A stretch of 60,000 nucleotides of DNA from Symsagittifera roscoffensis (taxonomy: Eukaryota > Xenacoelomorpha > Acoela > Convolutidae): contig NC_087067.1 of NCBI RefSeq assembly GCF_963678635.1, positions 20,210,596 to 20,270,595 of the forward strand, given 5' to 3'. The notes beneath the pieces are model-generated. The model made no database searches and was not told the origin of the DNA. It saw nothing but the letters and a program-made list of their open reading frames with translations. This document shows positions 21,301 to 36,300 of this stretch, piece by piece. Within the stretch, counting starts at the first letter, position 1. Every line of letters starts with the position of its first letter. The position numbers and the translations under genes were made by a program.

Positions 21301-24300
21301 CAAAGAAAAGGACGGAGAAGAGGGGCAGGGGGAGGGGGAGGAAGACGGGGCTGATGAAGGAGAGCTGAATCAGGTCAGTTCATCGGTTCTTAAAGCTGTG
21401 CTTCGGTTCTGTACTTTGTAGCTTGAGGGTTGGCAACATTACGCAACCCAGTGAAACAGTCCAAAAAATTCAAAAACTCTTAAGCAGGGGCGGAAGAGAG
21501 GTTACTAGTAGATAGCTAAACAGCTTGTAGAACTAGTAGATAGCTAAACAGCTAGTAGATAGCTAAACAGCTTGTAGAACTAGTAGATAGCTAAACAGCT
21601 AGTAGATAGCTAAACAGCTTGTAGAACTAGTAGATAGCTAAACAGCTAGTAGATAGCTAAACAGCTTTCGCTCGTGAATAAATGCTCTTACCTGTAAAAC
21701 ACACCAAGTTTTAAACAACCCATTTTAATAGCAAGAAATTTTTATTCAAACTAATTCCCTAGTTTTTATTCAAACTATTCAAACTAAAAAAGCCAGCATA
21801 AAAATCGTTTTTTTTTTAGATTCATGCTACTGAATTTAGATTTTTTCGTTTGATCTGAATTCAATTGGATAAAACTGTTAGAGATAGAAAGGGAAAGAGC
21901 TTCCGATTTCTTAAACAAAACATTTTTTCGCCCATAGCTTAACTTTGTTAAGAGAAAATTGATTTTTTTTCTAAATTAAAAAAACCTATTTTGAGTGAAA
22001 GTCTGAGATTAAAAAAGTATGTAGAGTAAATGCCATAATGAAACCCCTTCAGTCTTGATTCGAAATGCAATAACAAATTTGAACAGATAACTCGGTGCAA
22101 AATAAACAGCCTTAATTTAGCGGTTTGGTATTCGAATAATATGGAGGTTTTAACTACATGCGACAATTTGAGACATGTGGCAATTCGTTACAGACAAAAA
22201 TTCGGAACAAGCCCCAATTTGTGACAAGAGGCAACTCAAAACAGGCAAAAATTTGATACACGGTTTTAAAAAGTAGCGAACGCTTGCTCTGCAGCCGATT
22301 ACTTTCGTCACGAGTGGTATAAGGCGCGTGAATAATGAGTATTAGCTCATTCTACCGGTACGAATTGTGGCTGGCTACAAACTTTACCTGACAATTGACT
22401 GGACATATTTCACTATTTATTTTGCTGACTAATTTATAGGCACTGGCAATGCAGGAGTATGAGAGGAAGAAGAAACACATGTATGCTGAGGTGGAGAGAG
22501 AAAAGAAGAGGAAGCACACCAGGGAAAAGGTGACGCTAAAACCACTTCAAAAATCCACCAAATTCCTTGAAACGTCGTCAAAATAGGGTTAAAATAGGTT
22601 CGTCATAGTGCTCTGGGAAACCTAGAGGAAACCATTTCGGTCGACAAGTTTATTTTTGGAAACTTATTCGAACCCCCTTCTCGGGGAAATCCTTAATCCG
22701 GGCCTGACTAAAGCATTTAGGTTTTTTCTCTCATTAAGCTCAAAATTAATCTATAATATTTAAAATTGATAGGCTGAAACTAAATACTATGATGAGAAAT
22801 CTGAAACTTAAATCTATGATAAATAATACAACGTTTTGGTTGTTATAAAAAACAAAAACTAAATAAATGTTGAAATGAAGTAAAAACCATCATATTCGTT
22901 ACGTTTTTATCGTTTCCTTAACTGCTTTGAGTCCAGGCCTGAAATTGTGACTTAAGATTGCTGAAACTCTCAAACTCTCAATCGTTTGAATTATGTTTGA
23001 ATCATGAAATTGTTTGAATTATGACTAAAAAAGCAACGGAAAAACAAAGCCGGCATTAAATTTTTTTTTTATTACTTCATGTTCACAGAGGGGAATGGGC
23101 GAAGTTTTGGAAAAACTTGACACAATTGACTTTTTCCTTTATGTTGTGTTGACTTATTTGGTTTTCACAGTTTCCCTTAAACCCTATAAAGTCCCCAGTT
23201 TGACAAAGTTTTCTATTACACCGACCAATTGTTTTGAAATGTCTCGTAAAAAAGTATAGCAAAATGAGAACCTTTGAAAAAATATGGCAATCAGAATTCA
23301 GGGATCATAGTGATCAAAATCATTTTATTGTAAGCAAAACTTCTTGTTTAATTTTTGCTTCCTGATCAAAAATTACTACATGCAGGACAAATCATTACAA
23401 ACTTAACTGAACAGCTCTTTAAAGCAAAGGAGTAACATTTTTGAGTAACAAGGAAATTTTAAAATATATTTCAGATTCAAGACCCGATAATACAATGATA
23501 ATACAATCGTGAATAGCGATTAGAAAAGGTGACAAAAATGGTTTTCAAACCTTATTTGATTAAACATAACACACTTCTTCTAAAACGCCCCCAAACATAC
23601 TATCAAAAAACTTATTTTGCCGAAAACTACAGCGCCACAAAAAAATGGTAAAAAAGGCCAAAAATGACGTTTTCGAACTACAATTTATGCCAAAGTTTTA
23701 CAAAAAAGCGTTTTGTTTTGGCGCGCGCTCTTCGTTGAAGTTTAAAATATATTGGTGCCTTCGGTTGGCCGAACAAAGTGAGGTGGGTGAAATAGTTTTA
23801 ACGGGAGGAAAAGTTTAATACCCAGGACTTGGAAAACTTTTGTCACCAGAATTGAGAGGGGGCTCAAATTGGTGATGTTAAGCTGAAAAGTATGAGGAAC
23901 AAATCTGTTCGCAGTTGTTGATTTGTTCACCACGCGAAACCAAACTTCATTGCATTATGAAAACGTTAAATAAGCTTTTCAAAATTGAAATCGAAGGGAG
24001 ACTGGAAAAAAGCCTAATAATCTAGTGAAAAGGAAAAGGTCCGCGATTTATCGACTATTGTTATTCTGCTTAATGATTCTACCTCCCTAGAGAATCCTAA
24101 CTATCCATATACGTTCCGTAATTTCACACAACTACTCAGTTCGACCTGCTAAAATTAGGTGTCTCTACTGTTCACTTATCTTTTGAGATGCTTTAACTGA
24201 TCTCGCTAACTTCAGGAGTCCTTGTTAAGAACCAGCTATAATGAGAATTAACTGTCTGATGAGAACCAACTATCTTGTTACGTGATAATAACTGATCTGC

Positions 24301-27300
24301 CTAAAAGGTGGCTGTTTGCTAATGCTTTTTATGTTTTTCTATTAAAACTCTTACATAAGATCCTAATTTGTTTCTTCCACTGAAGACAATAGTCTTAAAT
24401 TGCAAGTTCTTTATAGATATCTCCAAGTAAATTTTGACAACATAAAATCCAATTTCACCCTCCGCACTTTATTCACTCTTCTGTACACCCCTCAACTTGT
24501 CAACATTTGCAAGGGCCAAATTCGGTTCCTCTCAACAAAATTGTCACGCTTAATAGATATCCGGCATGCGATACGTGTCAAAATCCGACCAAACAATCAA
24601 TTTTCATACGATCCTGATCAACTTTTTCCTGGCCTCCTTGAACTCTAGCTCCGAGTTCAACTCAAAATCCAAACAAGGTTTTGTTTACTCAGTGAGCCTC
24701 CCAAGGTCTTTATTTTATTTATACCATAAATGTTTGTGTTATTCCGAGGGGAGGGAGGGGGAGATCCTTTTCATGCGAAACTAAATCATTTTAAGCATCT
24801 AAACACTCTATCTACACATAATTCCAATCCCGTCCTTCTAGCTATCAAGGAACGTAGTTGGTCTATTCGGCCTCAATTTAAGCCAAAAAGTCAACTCCGG
24901 GCAGCGAAGTAACTTTACCGTCCACTCATTATATTTAGGAGACCTAAATTCCCTGCCGCGCTCTTACTGCTGCCGATTTCACCTGGGACTTTTTTTCTTT
25001 AGTCTGGGTGATTTTGTAACAAACCCTTTTTTCGCCAAGCTAAGCTGAACCCAATGTTCGCCACATCCACCAAAATTAATCCCACAACTACAATGTTACA
25101 ATGTGAAACATATCCTTTTCAGCTTCTGCTTCAGTTCCCAGAAGATGAGTTCCCTTCCATTCTTAATAATTATCATTTCAGAGAGCTGGGCTGGGGTATA
25201 CGCCATTTTCCGGTGTCATTCCCATGGTTTGAAATTTTAGTCCTAAGCATCCAAAGGTCATTTAAAGGTCGCTCTGGGGTCACCCGGTAGTCAATGGTCC
25301 GTATTTGAGCCGGTAGTCAATGGTCCGTATCCCATTAATACTTCCCTAGTTATCACATTCCTAAGTTTTAACTTCAGCTCTCCCGAGAAAATGCTATTAA
25401 CAACTGAAGACGTTGCGGTAGGGTTTTCACTTACCAGAACACTTTTTACAGGATTTGTGCTTAGGGTCTATTGCCGCTATTTGATCAATATGCCTTTGCT
25501 CATAATTTGGCGTAAATCGCCTGTTTCTGGTCTAAGTAGTGTTTTTTCTGAAAACTAATAAATTCCGGTTCAACCTCTGAATTTTGCTCAAACTGTATTA
25601 CATGATGTCCTTTGCCACTTCCTATCATACATGAAAAATTTGGCTCCCTATGTTCAGTCGGCTCCGAGCAACAACTTCTGGAAGTTGGGGTGGGGACTAC
25701 TTGCATGGGCCATAACACCGGAAGTAGGGGTGCTTGGGTCTGGGATTCTAAAGTTAAGCTTACTTTACCTAAGTCTATCACATATAAAAGTTTCGTCCCA
25801 TTCCAACCTCCAGATGCTGAGTTCTAATAGGGCTCTCTGCAAATCCGGTAACCGTTATTACTTGAGCTGGGGGGGGGGAGGCGGTCCGCGTGGTCCGTGT
25901 TTTGCATGCCCGTGTCAAATTGTCTCTAGTATCCGTCCATTGAGTTTCGTTAAAAAAAGGCTTCCTTAGTTCCCATTTGAGGGAGGTGGTTGCCAATTTT
26001 ACTTCACTAGGGTTTTCAGCCATAAGAGAGACAAAATCTGTAAGGGTTTGAACTTATTTTGGGCTCGACCTTTGTGTACTTTTATACTTATCGTATTTAA
26101 CAAAAAAAGACCAAACTACAAATTACTCATACGCTTTCGCTATACTGCATGCATTTTTCAAAGTATAACTTTCAATCGAATCTGAATTTGGCGCAAAAAA
26201 GTAAGGATCACAACTGACCGGCTACGAGCTTTTTGTGAGGAGTTCAAAGTGAGAGAGAGCAAAACATAGCCGAAGTGGATTGATCAAAACAACAAGGAGA
26301 GGTAAGGCAGTTGCTGGGCGAAAAGCCCAAAAAAGCCAACTAAATTGGTTTAGTTAAAGAATTTCAATTAAAACCAACAAAGTTTAAACCAAAAATTTTT
26401 ATTTGTTTTTGCCACAGAAATCTACTTACTTGTTTTTATTAAGAGCTTTTGATAAGAAAATTGAATGGAGGTTTTTTATTCATCCTTTTCTATTTGAAAA
26501 GCTTCAAGTAACACATTTAGATATACAAGATCCCAATTCAAATAATAATGTTCTCTGAGCATTAATAATTTGTCGCATACTTTACGCTTAAATTTGAAAA
26601 TAAATTTTTGTGAGTCAACAACACATCCATTTTTGACAATATTTCACCTGTTCTTGGAATGTCGGCAAGAACAAAACAAAAATTTTATACTTCTTTTATA
26701 CGGACGCAATATATAGCACCGTAGTTATCCCAATGGGGCCAAATCAGCAATTTTCAAAGGCCCGTGACCTCACAAAAAGATCGCAGTGTGGCGTAAATGT
26801 CATAATACGATACTATAACATGTTTATATGGTTTATTAATATTTTTGTTTTACATAACTTGATATGACTGTCAAGGTTAATATTACAGTTAGCGTTCAAC
26901 ATGCGTACAGCCAGTGGCTGGCGTTACGGTTAAGAAATAAAGTTGATTCTCTTACGTTTAACTTTTGAGTTTTGTTATGAAGTAGTGCTCACGCTTACTT
27001 CCACATGGTAGGTCAAATACGGATTCGACCTATTGCGGCCTTGAAATTTCTGATCCGGTGCTTCCAAGGAACCCACGGCATCGTGGGAGGACTGGACTCA
27101 AAGATTCCAACTAATCGTCATTGCAAAAGAAGAAAATGACATAGAAGATTTGTTACAAGTTAATGTATTGCCACACAACCCCTATCCGACACTGAAGGAG
27201 CCACCAACAATGGAGGACGAACTGGCAAAAATGAAATGAAAGACGACAAATACCGCGACAAAAACGCTATGGCAAGACGACGAGCACCGGAGGGCGGAAC

Positions 27301-30300
27301 ATGGGCGGAGAATGTTCAAGTGATCGACGAGGGGTGAAGCGAACAAACGTCTGAAACCGAAGCTATTTTTGTCATTGGGCAAACAGGAGTAGGGATAGTT
27401 TAATCGTAAACACCCATTTTGTTTCCAAAGAATGTGGATTTTACTTTCATTGAGTTGTGGAAATTATCAATGCATACTTTCCAAAAAGAACCTAATGTTA
27501 TTATTAGGAGAATTACATTATTTGGACGGAAACAGAGGGACAATGAAAGCATGGAACAATTATTTGGGGGCACTGAGTGATCTCAGCCCGGGATGCGATT
27601 TCGGAGATCGAAGGGAATCGATACTACGTAACATTTTCATTTTCAACAAAACGAAGAAGTGAAAAAACAATTGTGCATGGAAATGCTGAGTCAAACCGTG
27701 ATGCTTTAAATTTTGCTGTAATCCGAGAGAGGCCAACTCATGTATAAGAAAGTTAGTGGAAGATTGCCAAAATTTAGTAGAAAAAGGTTTAATAGCGATC
27801 GACCAAACAATTCCGTCTCCAATAATACAGGACAAAGTGGGAGTTACGTTTAACGTGAACCGGTTAATGGTTTCAACATTACGGCGTTAGACAAACGTCA
27901 TAAATGTGCAAACCCTCTGAAACCAAACCACATGGATTATTCTGAAGCAAAAAATATAATTTGTAACACCTGCAGCTGCTGAGGTCCTTTCGCAAAGTTT
28001 TGCAAGAAAACTTCGGTAAAGCGAGGGACGTATCGTACGAACTCACGCAATATGAGACAATTGTCATTCGCAAGTTCGAACAACATGACGACGACGAGTT
28101 TGAGGTATTGAGATTGAATCGGAACGTTGGTTAGCACAGGGAGCCATTTTTTATATCACAAAGGGAGGTTAAGGTGATATCTCTAAAAACAATTTTCTGC
28201 CTGCACAGGGTATTGAGGTGCGACAAAAGAAAAGCTCAGGGTCCGTCAATGAAGTGGGAAAATGACATTACCAGTGATTCGGCCGCTGAATAATCACCGG
28301 TCCAACGTAAGTATATTATTATAAAGTATACTAAAAAAAATCAAGAAGCTGATCAAAAGAAAAAGGGCCTTCAAAAGTTTCGAGGTTCGAACAAATTTTT
28401 ACGAAACGTTAGCTCCAGTACAAGTTAAGGGAAAAAAGTCCCAACACTTGTATTACCGAATTTCGAAGAGACAATGAGAAGCATGCTTCAAGAAGGTCAT
28501 TTTGTAAAGTTAAGTAAATGTACCGAAAACTGTTTCATCTTACCTACGGGTGTAACGGCGAAACGAGACGGTTCCGTAAATTTGGCATTAAAATCTATTT
28601 TGAAAAACAAGCAAATTTATCGGAGCTCGGTACCAAAAGCCAAACAGTAACGGACCTTTGAGACCAGGTTTTATGGGTTAGGGGACATGCTTGATGAATT
28701 TCAAAGGGTTACGGATTCGACGGTGGGCCATCTGCGAAGGGTTTATGTGCACTTGGAAGATATCCTAATTGCAACCCGGGGGTCGGTGGAACGCCATTGG
28801 CAAATTTTAAGAAAAGTCTCGCATGAGACGAAGGAACATAAAGCTGCCGTAAAATGAATTAAGCGCACTACTTTCGCCAAAGATATCGTTTGGTTGAAGT
28901 TCAAATAATCTAATAAAGGTACAGTGCCGCTGGAAAGATAAGTGGACTCGATTGTCAACATGGAAAACCTGGAATATATCACGGTTATTAGGTCATTGAT
29001 TAGACCAATAAACCAATTCATTACGTTTATTCCGAACTTAACGGCTACAATAGAACCTTTCCGGGATCTAATGAAAAAGCATTCGAGGTTTGAATGGGGA
29101 AGGGAATACGATGCAGCGTTTGAAACGATGAATAGCATAGTTGACCATTTCGTGCATAACCATCAATCTGATGTGAAAAAAGCAACTTATGTGAAATGTG
29201 ATGCGTCGAAAAAAGGCCTAGGGCTGCCCTAGAACAGTTACATTGACGGATGGAAACCCATTTTGTATGCTTCCTGGTTTTTGAATGCAGCAGAGTTAAA
29301 GTATAGTCTCAACGAACTGGAATTGCCAGCTGTTGTGTCGGCAGTGACTCATTATTATAAACATTTCTTGGAGCTCCATTCAAGTTATTCACGAAGCACA
29401 AAGCGTTAAATTGTGTTTTTCAGAGGAAAAGAATTCCAAAACAACACAAACAAGATTAGGTCAACGGGTGGATCGATTACTCCCATTCAATTATAAAATC
29501 AAACATATATCAGGAAACAATATGAGGTTGGTTGACTACATATCTCGCCATTCAGTTGGTGAACCCGCGAAAATGTACAATTAGACAATACTTTTGTTCT
29601 TGCGCAGTTTAGGGCAATTAATCGGTTAATAGCGCCGTTGGTACATGAATAAGCCAAAGATAGCTTCGCGGCAAATGACAAACAAATCTGAATGTCATTT
29701 ACAAACAAACCTGAACACGAATTACGTAATCGGAAAAAAAACTGCGAAGAAACTTTTTTCGATTAACTATTTTTGATTTGCCGGAACTCTTTGATGCCGA
29801 TTTTACTTCTGTATTAACGAAAACGGATGAAATCTTGAGCTGCGTTATGGAGGCATTTTTGATTGAAGATTTTACAGCTATTCAAAACCTTGGACCTTTC
29901 TTCAGCCATAACGAGTCGAAACTGTTTATAATTCCAACAAGATTTTGTTTATGGAAGACAACATGGTAAATCGACCAAAGCTACGGGCACCTATAATGGC
30001 ACGGCTACACAGGGACCATGCTGATCTGCTCAAGATGCAGTGTGTACCCATTAGTTTTTTTTGCTGGCCGCATACGATTCGTCAAATTCATTTTACTGCG
30101 GTAAATTGCAAAGAGTGCATTAAATCGTGTAAGAATTTCAAATCAGCTATACCAATGACGGACATCGCAATTTAGATGCAATGGAAAAACTAAATCAGAA
30201 AAAATTAGTAGATTTTTGGGCCTGTTGCCACAAACCTGGGGTACGAAAAAAGTATTTGCTAATTTGCGTTAATCGATTCTCGAATTTTCTAACATTTCAG

Positions 30301-33300
30301 GTAACTATTCGTACAACAACGGCGGTTGTAACAAAAACGTGGATAACTAAATAACGCTACATGCAATACCACGGGTGATTAAAACCTATCAAGGCTCAAA
30401 ATTTTCTGCTAAATCGATAAGAAAATTTTGTACACAAATAACAAACAAATAATTTTTGCGCCAATAGGAATGCATCGGTCCACGGGCCTAGCGGAACGTT
30501 GTCTCCGCACTTTGTGTCCGCACACGTGAAAGAGCTATATCTTGTTCATTCCAGAAACCTAAACCCGTTTGAAACCTGTTCAGAACTAATTCTAATTCAA
30601 TATAAGAACAACTATACCTCAGTTTTTAGGGTGTACCCCATTTGAAGCACATTTCAGTAAAAAACGGAACACGATCTGGCACTCGGTATCACGTAGCGCC
30701 TCTCGGTTTAAAATCTGTTTTGGCAAAATGTTTTGTTTTCAATAGATCGCAACAAGAAGATGTTCCATGCCAAGATAATGCAAGACTACGGGAGACCAGA
30801 CGACGAGTCAACCATGGACATGTTCGAGCGTATCGAACACCCGCAAAATTCGGGCACAGTAGTCCCAGGAATTTCATGAAGTGCAAATGTCGAGAATGTA
30901 CCACACAAAGAGTTACATGTCCAGGAAAAGATAAGACAATTTTTCGGAAATTCAAGGATCGTTTCAAAACGTAACCTTAATTTGAACAACTCAAAGAAAA
31001 AATACTTAGGGAGATGGATCATGCGGTTACCTTGTTTTCGGGAGAAATGTTCCATAAATATGGCATCTCAATAAAATTAGGCAGTCAGTCGGAAACACCA
31101 AAGGCCTCAGACGCACATTGTACGAAAAGTCAGCCAATGAAGTCGAGCGGGAAACAAGAGTGGGATGCAAGGAAAACGGCGGCGTTTAAAGCAACGGCGG
31201 AAACAGCGGAGAACTCACCTGGAAAGGTTTTTCCAATGGCCGTAGAGGAATAAATACCAGAGGATCCGCAGAAAACCCGATAAACATTGATAGTTCATCG
31301 GAACGACTAATGTCCCCGGAGAACCCAGTAGTATATAGTCGTTTTGGGATAGGAAATGAAGATTAATACAGCCGGGAAACCATTGGCATCAGAGAGGTCT
31401 GCAGACCGCTTAAGAGCACAAGGGGAGCAAGCGAGCCAAAGGCGAAACCATCGGTAATTCATCCGCCCTCGGGAAAAACTGTACCATACTCGAAATCGGA
31501 AGATGGGAGTGTGGTGCAAATGGAGGCTACCGTCCATCCGGATTTCCAGATGATGCTATCATCAGCGGAGGAGAAAGGAGAAGACTCAGAGGATGGGGGT
31601 GACCAAGGAGCCACAATCCTCGTGAGAAGACACATCATCGCCCAGGGCAAAGCCGATGGAATTAAAAGATCAAAGACCTAGAACACTTTAACCTAGGCGG
31701 ACAAGCGACAAGTAGAAAAGGACGGTAGGGACGTCATCAAAGACGGTTGCAACACGACACAACACACGGCTAATTCGAGAAAGGAGGCCACCAAAGTTTC
31801 TTGGAGAACAATTTTCTTCTGGTGCAATCGCCACCGGTACTAGTCAAGTAAATTCCGTTAGCATGCCAGAAGACACATCGGACGAAGAACCTGAGGAACC
31901 GTCAAAAACAATACCGAGTGTGCTTTTAAGAATGGTTAGCAGGACAAGATTAGGGGTCATGCAACGAAGGAACCGGTGATTTTCATCTCACCACAGAAAA
32001 TACCCAGCCCAAAGAAGATAAGCGCGGAGGAGACTTATGTTGATAGGGAGACGTCTCGTTTTTATTAGGGCAGGACTATGTGCAGGAAGACATAAAGGGG
32101 CTATGCGAGGAGGTATCTGGGAATTTTGTAGATGCTTTGGATAAGCTGAGACGAATTGTTAAACACACAGCGGGGGTTTCCTCGGTTGCAGATTCCCTAG
32201 GCAATGCTATAGACGGGTTCCTGTCACAACCCTTGTTACAATCCCCGGTTAGAATCCACCGGTTAGAAGCTAGGATTAGGAATAGCAGAAAAACCTTGAT
32301 CTGGGGAAGTCCGTGGACATTGCACATTGCACAAGCGGAAATACAGAGAACGCGTGAGGCAATAGATCGTGCAGGGAAAGATTTACTGGAGCGAATTGGA
32401 GAAGAGTCGGGGACGTCAGTGCAGATCAAACGACGAGTTAAGATCAGCACACCTATCAAACGAGATGAACATCGGGACATAGTACAACAGTGCACGCCTT
32501 GGGCTGCCCAGGAGCGAAGCAAAAGCCACCGGAGGGAAATTTAGTACAAACGGAGGAAAAACAACGGGCTTTAGAAGATGATGGAACAACAGTCGTTCGA
32601 ACTGGAATGATACCGGGGAAGGCGGATGTAGTAAACATCAGCGGCGATTCGAGCGGCTCGTTTGCATCGGATGATCTGGATATAGCAGATGAAATTTGTG
32701 CTATAAGCATGACCGGAGACGACCAGAGACAAATTCTGGAACAACTGGAAAATCTGCAATGGGGAGCCTTACCGTGATGGGGAAAAATAGTGGGTATAAA
32801 TGACCGACAAAAATGAAGTGACATTTTGAAAACTATTACATTATCGGACTATTAAAGACATTTGGATAGTATATTTATTTGATGTGATGATTTATATTGA
32901 ACAAAATTGAAGGGGGAATGTGGCGTAGAGGTCATAATATGATCCTATAACAATTTTATATGTAATATTATTCCATTACGTAACGTCATATGACTGTCGA
33001 GGTCAACGTTACAGTTAACGTTCAACATGCGTACAGCCATTGGCTGTCGTTACGGTTAAGAAACAAAATTGATTCTCTGAGTTTTATTATGAAGTAGTGC
33101 TCACGCATAATACCACCACACACAGGTGAAATATCACCAGATCAGTAATTTACACACGACCGTAACCTAACGAAAAAATATCGCAGGTGAGAGATCTTTT
33201 TGAATTTGAGCTTAGGATATTCCGTCAAAAACGCCTAGGTAAGACAAAAATTGATTTTAAAAAACTATAAACAGCATAGATATTGGCCACTTTGTTCGAA

Positions 33301-36300
33301 AGTCGGAACAATTATCATCGATAGATGAAGAGCTTTAGCGAACATTTCGGCTCTGTAAGCTTTTGGGTCTTCTTATCAATTACTCCCCCCTATGTATCTA
33401 TTAAAGATTCATTCGGCTCCCTTTTAATTTACCTCTTGTATAATTTACCAGCTGTTGCTACTATTTGCTTATATTATTTTGTTGTATCATTGGCCAGAAA
33501 TTCGAATATCTTTGTAGCCTCAATCTATTTAAGAATTACCTCCACATTCTTAAAAGGGGAGGTAATTGGCAAGTAGATCCAATTTTTCCAAATTAGATAG
33601 AAGACTGTATTTCCTGATACATTTTGTTCGTATTTCGATTGGCTCGAAATTATTGTGCCTTAATTTTGCAAACAAGTAAACTCTCACTACCGAGTGCCCT
33701 TCAATAACTGCGACGTAATTTTTGGAAAAATTGAGAAAAAAAATAAAAAAATAGCATCATGTTAACAATTATCCCTTTTTCAAGTTTAAAGGATCTTTAG
33801 CGCGTTATAAATATCCCTCACGAATTGATCAAACGGGCAATTTTACAAAAAAATGATGATTGGTAAAACATGTGTTAAGTTTGATCTCAAGATAATTATA
33901 ATTATATTTTTTGGTTAGGCTGACCAAACTATTTGCAAACTTTCTGTGCCACCGGTAAACGATTGAAAAAAGCCAGGCATATTTTTGGGCATCTATTGGA
34001 TGGGTTTTACCGCAAATTCGCGTAGGTTTAGACTTTTGTAACTTTGATAGAGAGCTTTGTCCAATATTCTTTCGTAATGGGATCGTCATTAACAAGATTT
34101 CCTGATAAAGCTTGAATTAAATCATCTATTAGGCTAGTATTATTTAAAAAAACCTGGGTACTTTGATAGATAAAATATAGTAAGAATTTGGTTTTTAATA
34201 GTTTTAATGATTTTGAAGATTATTCTTGCTCTATTTGGTGTTGGGGTTGTCCGGCTGAATGTCTGGATGGGACAATTTGAAACACTCTTCATCTAGTAAT
34301 GTTTCGTTGATTCGTTTGATGAGCGGGAACTCAGTCAGATCCACATCGAATCGCATAGCATTGGCCACTGAAACGAATACCGATTTAAGTCTCACGTTTC
34401 AGACTTTTTCTTGATTGAAATCCGGGAAATGTCAGAAACTTGTTTCAAATACTCGCAGGTTCTCACGAAATTAGATAAAAAGCTAAAAACTGTATCAATA
34501 AATCACAGCTTTCAAAAATTTAAAAGCCCATTTTTTGACAAAAAATTATCACCGCAAGCATTATTCTCACAATTAGGCTAAACGACGTTTTAAAACACTT
34601 TTTGGAAGGTTATGACCAAAGTTCCAAGGCATCGTTAAAAAACTTAGGTTCAGTCGGCTAAAAATGGAAAAATGTTTTTTTTTTTAAAAGGGGTAGAGTC
34701 CCTGAAAAAAGAAAGGTGGAAAACAACTCTTTTCTCTCCAAATTCCCGTGCTCCAAATTGCGTCGACAAGTGGGTCAAAACGATGACCAGGGAGAGTAAT
34801 TTAAGATAAATTCAAGGAAACGTACCTTGTGGGACCAAGAAAAAGTCCGCCATAGTTATTTCATCTCCGAAACTACACTTCCCTGAATACTGCTGCAGCA
34901 ACTTCTCAAAAGCCATGAACCCTACTTTTATAGCATCATGGGACCATTCCTTCTTGGTCACGTCCTGTTTTTCAGCGTCGTCAGGAACAAATTTTCTCGC
35001 TATTTTCCCCGCCAAAAACGGATTCTGAATTGGCTGAATGAAACCTCCAATTAGATAGCACATTTGTCTATTCCATTGAAGAGCATTTCACAGATGAACT
35101 TTACGTTTTGTAAACTTTTCAAAATCATTTCATTTTTTTTCTAAAAAATATGTGAATCCTCTTCAGAATGAAAATTTGAGTTGATCGAAAATTAGTCTTT
35201 TCTGTTTTACGGCACAAAATTACGAAAAAGTTAATTAAGCTCCTTTTTTTATGAAAACACTGATACTGATTGACGGCAAATAGTTTCAAGCAATCAAATT
35301 CGATAATTCTGATAGAAATTTCGAAAAAAAAAACAAAAAGATCAGTTTTGGGAATATAGCAAAAGACCCAAATTAATGAACTATTTTCAGGAAACAATAA
35401 ATGCTCGTCGCATACCGAACAATTTGTCGTTGAAAAAGATCTGAGGGCAAGGATGGGTTCTTTTTTGGGTACATATCTTCCAGGAACTCCAGAATAGTAC
35501 TTGATTCGGACATCACATGTCCGTCGTAAACTAAAGCTGGAACTTGACCGTTAGGGTTTATTTTCAAAAACTCTTCTTGCTTATGTTCCATTTTGAGAAG
35601 ATTGACTGCTTTGTACTCGTATTTTATTCCCTTGAAGGCGAGAAAAGCACGAATACGCCACGAACAAGAGCTGCGAAAGTAGTTATACAGAAGTACATTT
35701 GACATTTCCGAATCCATAAATTATGAAAAACTTTTTATTAGTTGAACAATATTTTGATTAAACTATTACACAAATATGGTAAGATTAAATTCTTTGGCTC
35801 AGAAAGCTTGAAGCTAATTCGTATTCGTGCAAAAGTGAATTTAGATTATTGAGTTTGTACACCGTGTAAACTCCAAACGTGAATTAAGATAAGACGCGAT
35901 TTTCAGTTGACATGAGTGTGATTTTGAGTTTGCTCTTTGCTTAGCAAGTAAATATATTTGCCAGAAGAGAACGCCAAGACAAGTAAATTGGCTAAAGTGT
36001 TTAAACAAAAACCGTCATTTGTGAAAAAAAATTCGGGCGGATCTAAGATTCAAAATCAGGGGCGGATCTAAGATTTTCTCGAGGGAGAGATAGGGCGGAT
36101 TTTTAAAACAATTGGTGCCCGTTTTTACGTCAAAAAAATTGATTTTCCGAGCTCTTTTAAAACATAAAGAAGACCCTATTTGGACAAAAAAATTGCGCCG
36201 CAGGAAATCGCAACGCGCTATCCCTCAGAATGAGTATAAAATGGCGCCAATGACGTCTTTATAAAAAATTTCAGTGTCGGTCGGCAGAAAATGGATATCG

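Larger units (their letters stand above)
26787..33120 (+). mobile_element. Ty3/gypsy LTR retrotransposon, both LTRs present, coding region decayed
   Basis: Two LTRs (26787-27005 and 32919-33120) start TGTGGCGTA and end CCACA. A tRNA-type primer-binding site follows the left LTR and a purine tract precedes the right one. The flanking 5 bp are cgcag and cacag, a target duplication with one mismatch. Remnants occur in the order gag, RT, RNase H, integrase, with many stops and frameshifts. LTR divergence and ORF decay say it is old. It sits in complexin intron 3 and is inserted in another repeat. Confidence 0.85.

Noticed and set aside
24400-26020. Cluster of 60-110-codon frames on both strands
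   Set aside because: I could not find a consistent frame, splice sites or domain motifs; probably an old repeat of higher GC content.
30689-32824. Long minus-strand frames within the Ty3/gypsy element
   Set aside because: They are shadows of plus-strand pol and 3' ORF remnants.
33325-33576. Hydrophobic 83-codon open frame
   Set aside because: No motif, AT-rich composition, no splice partner; accidental.
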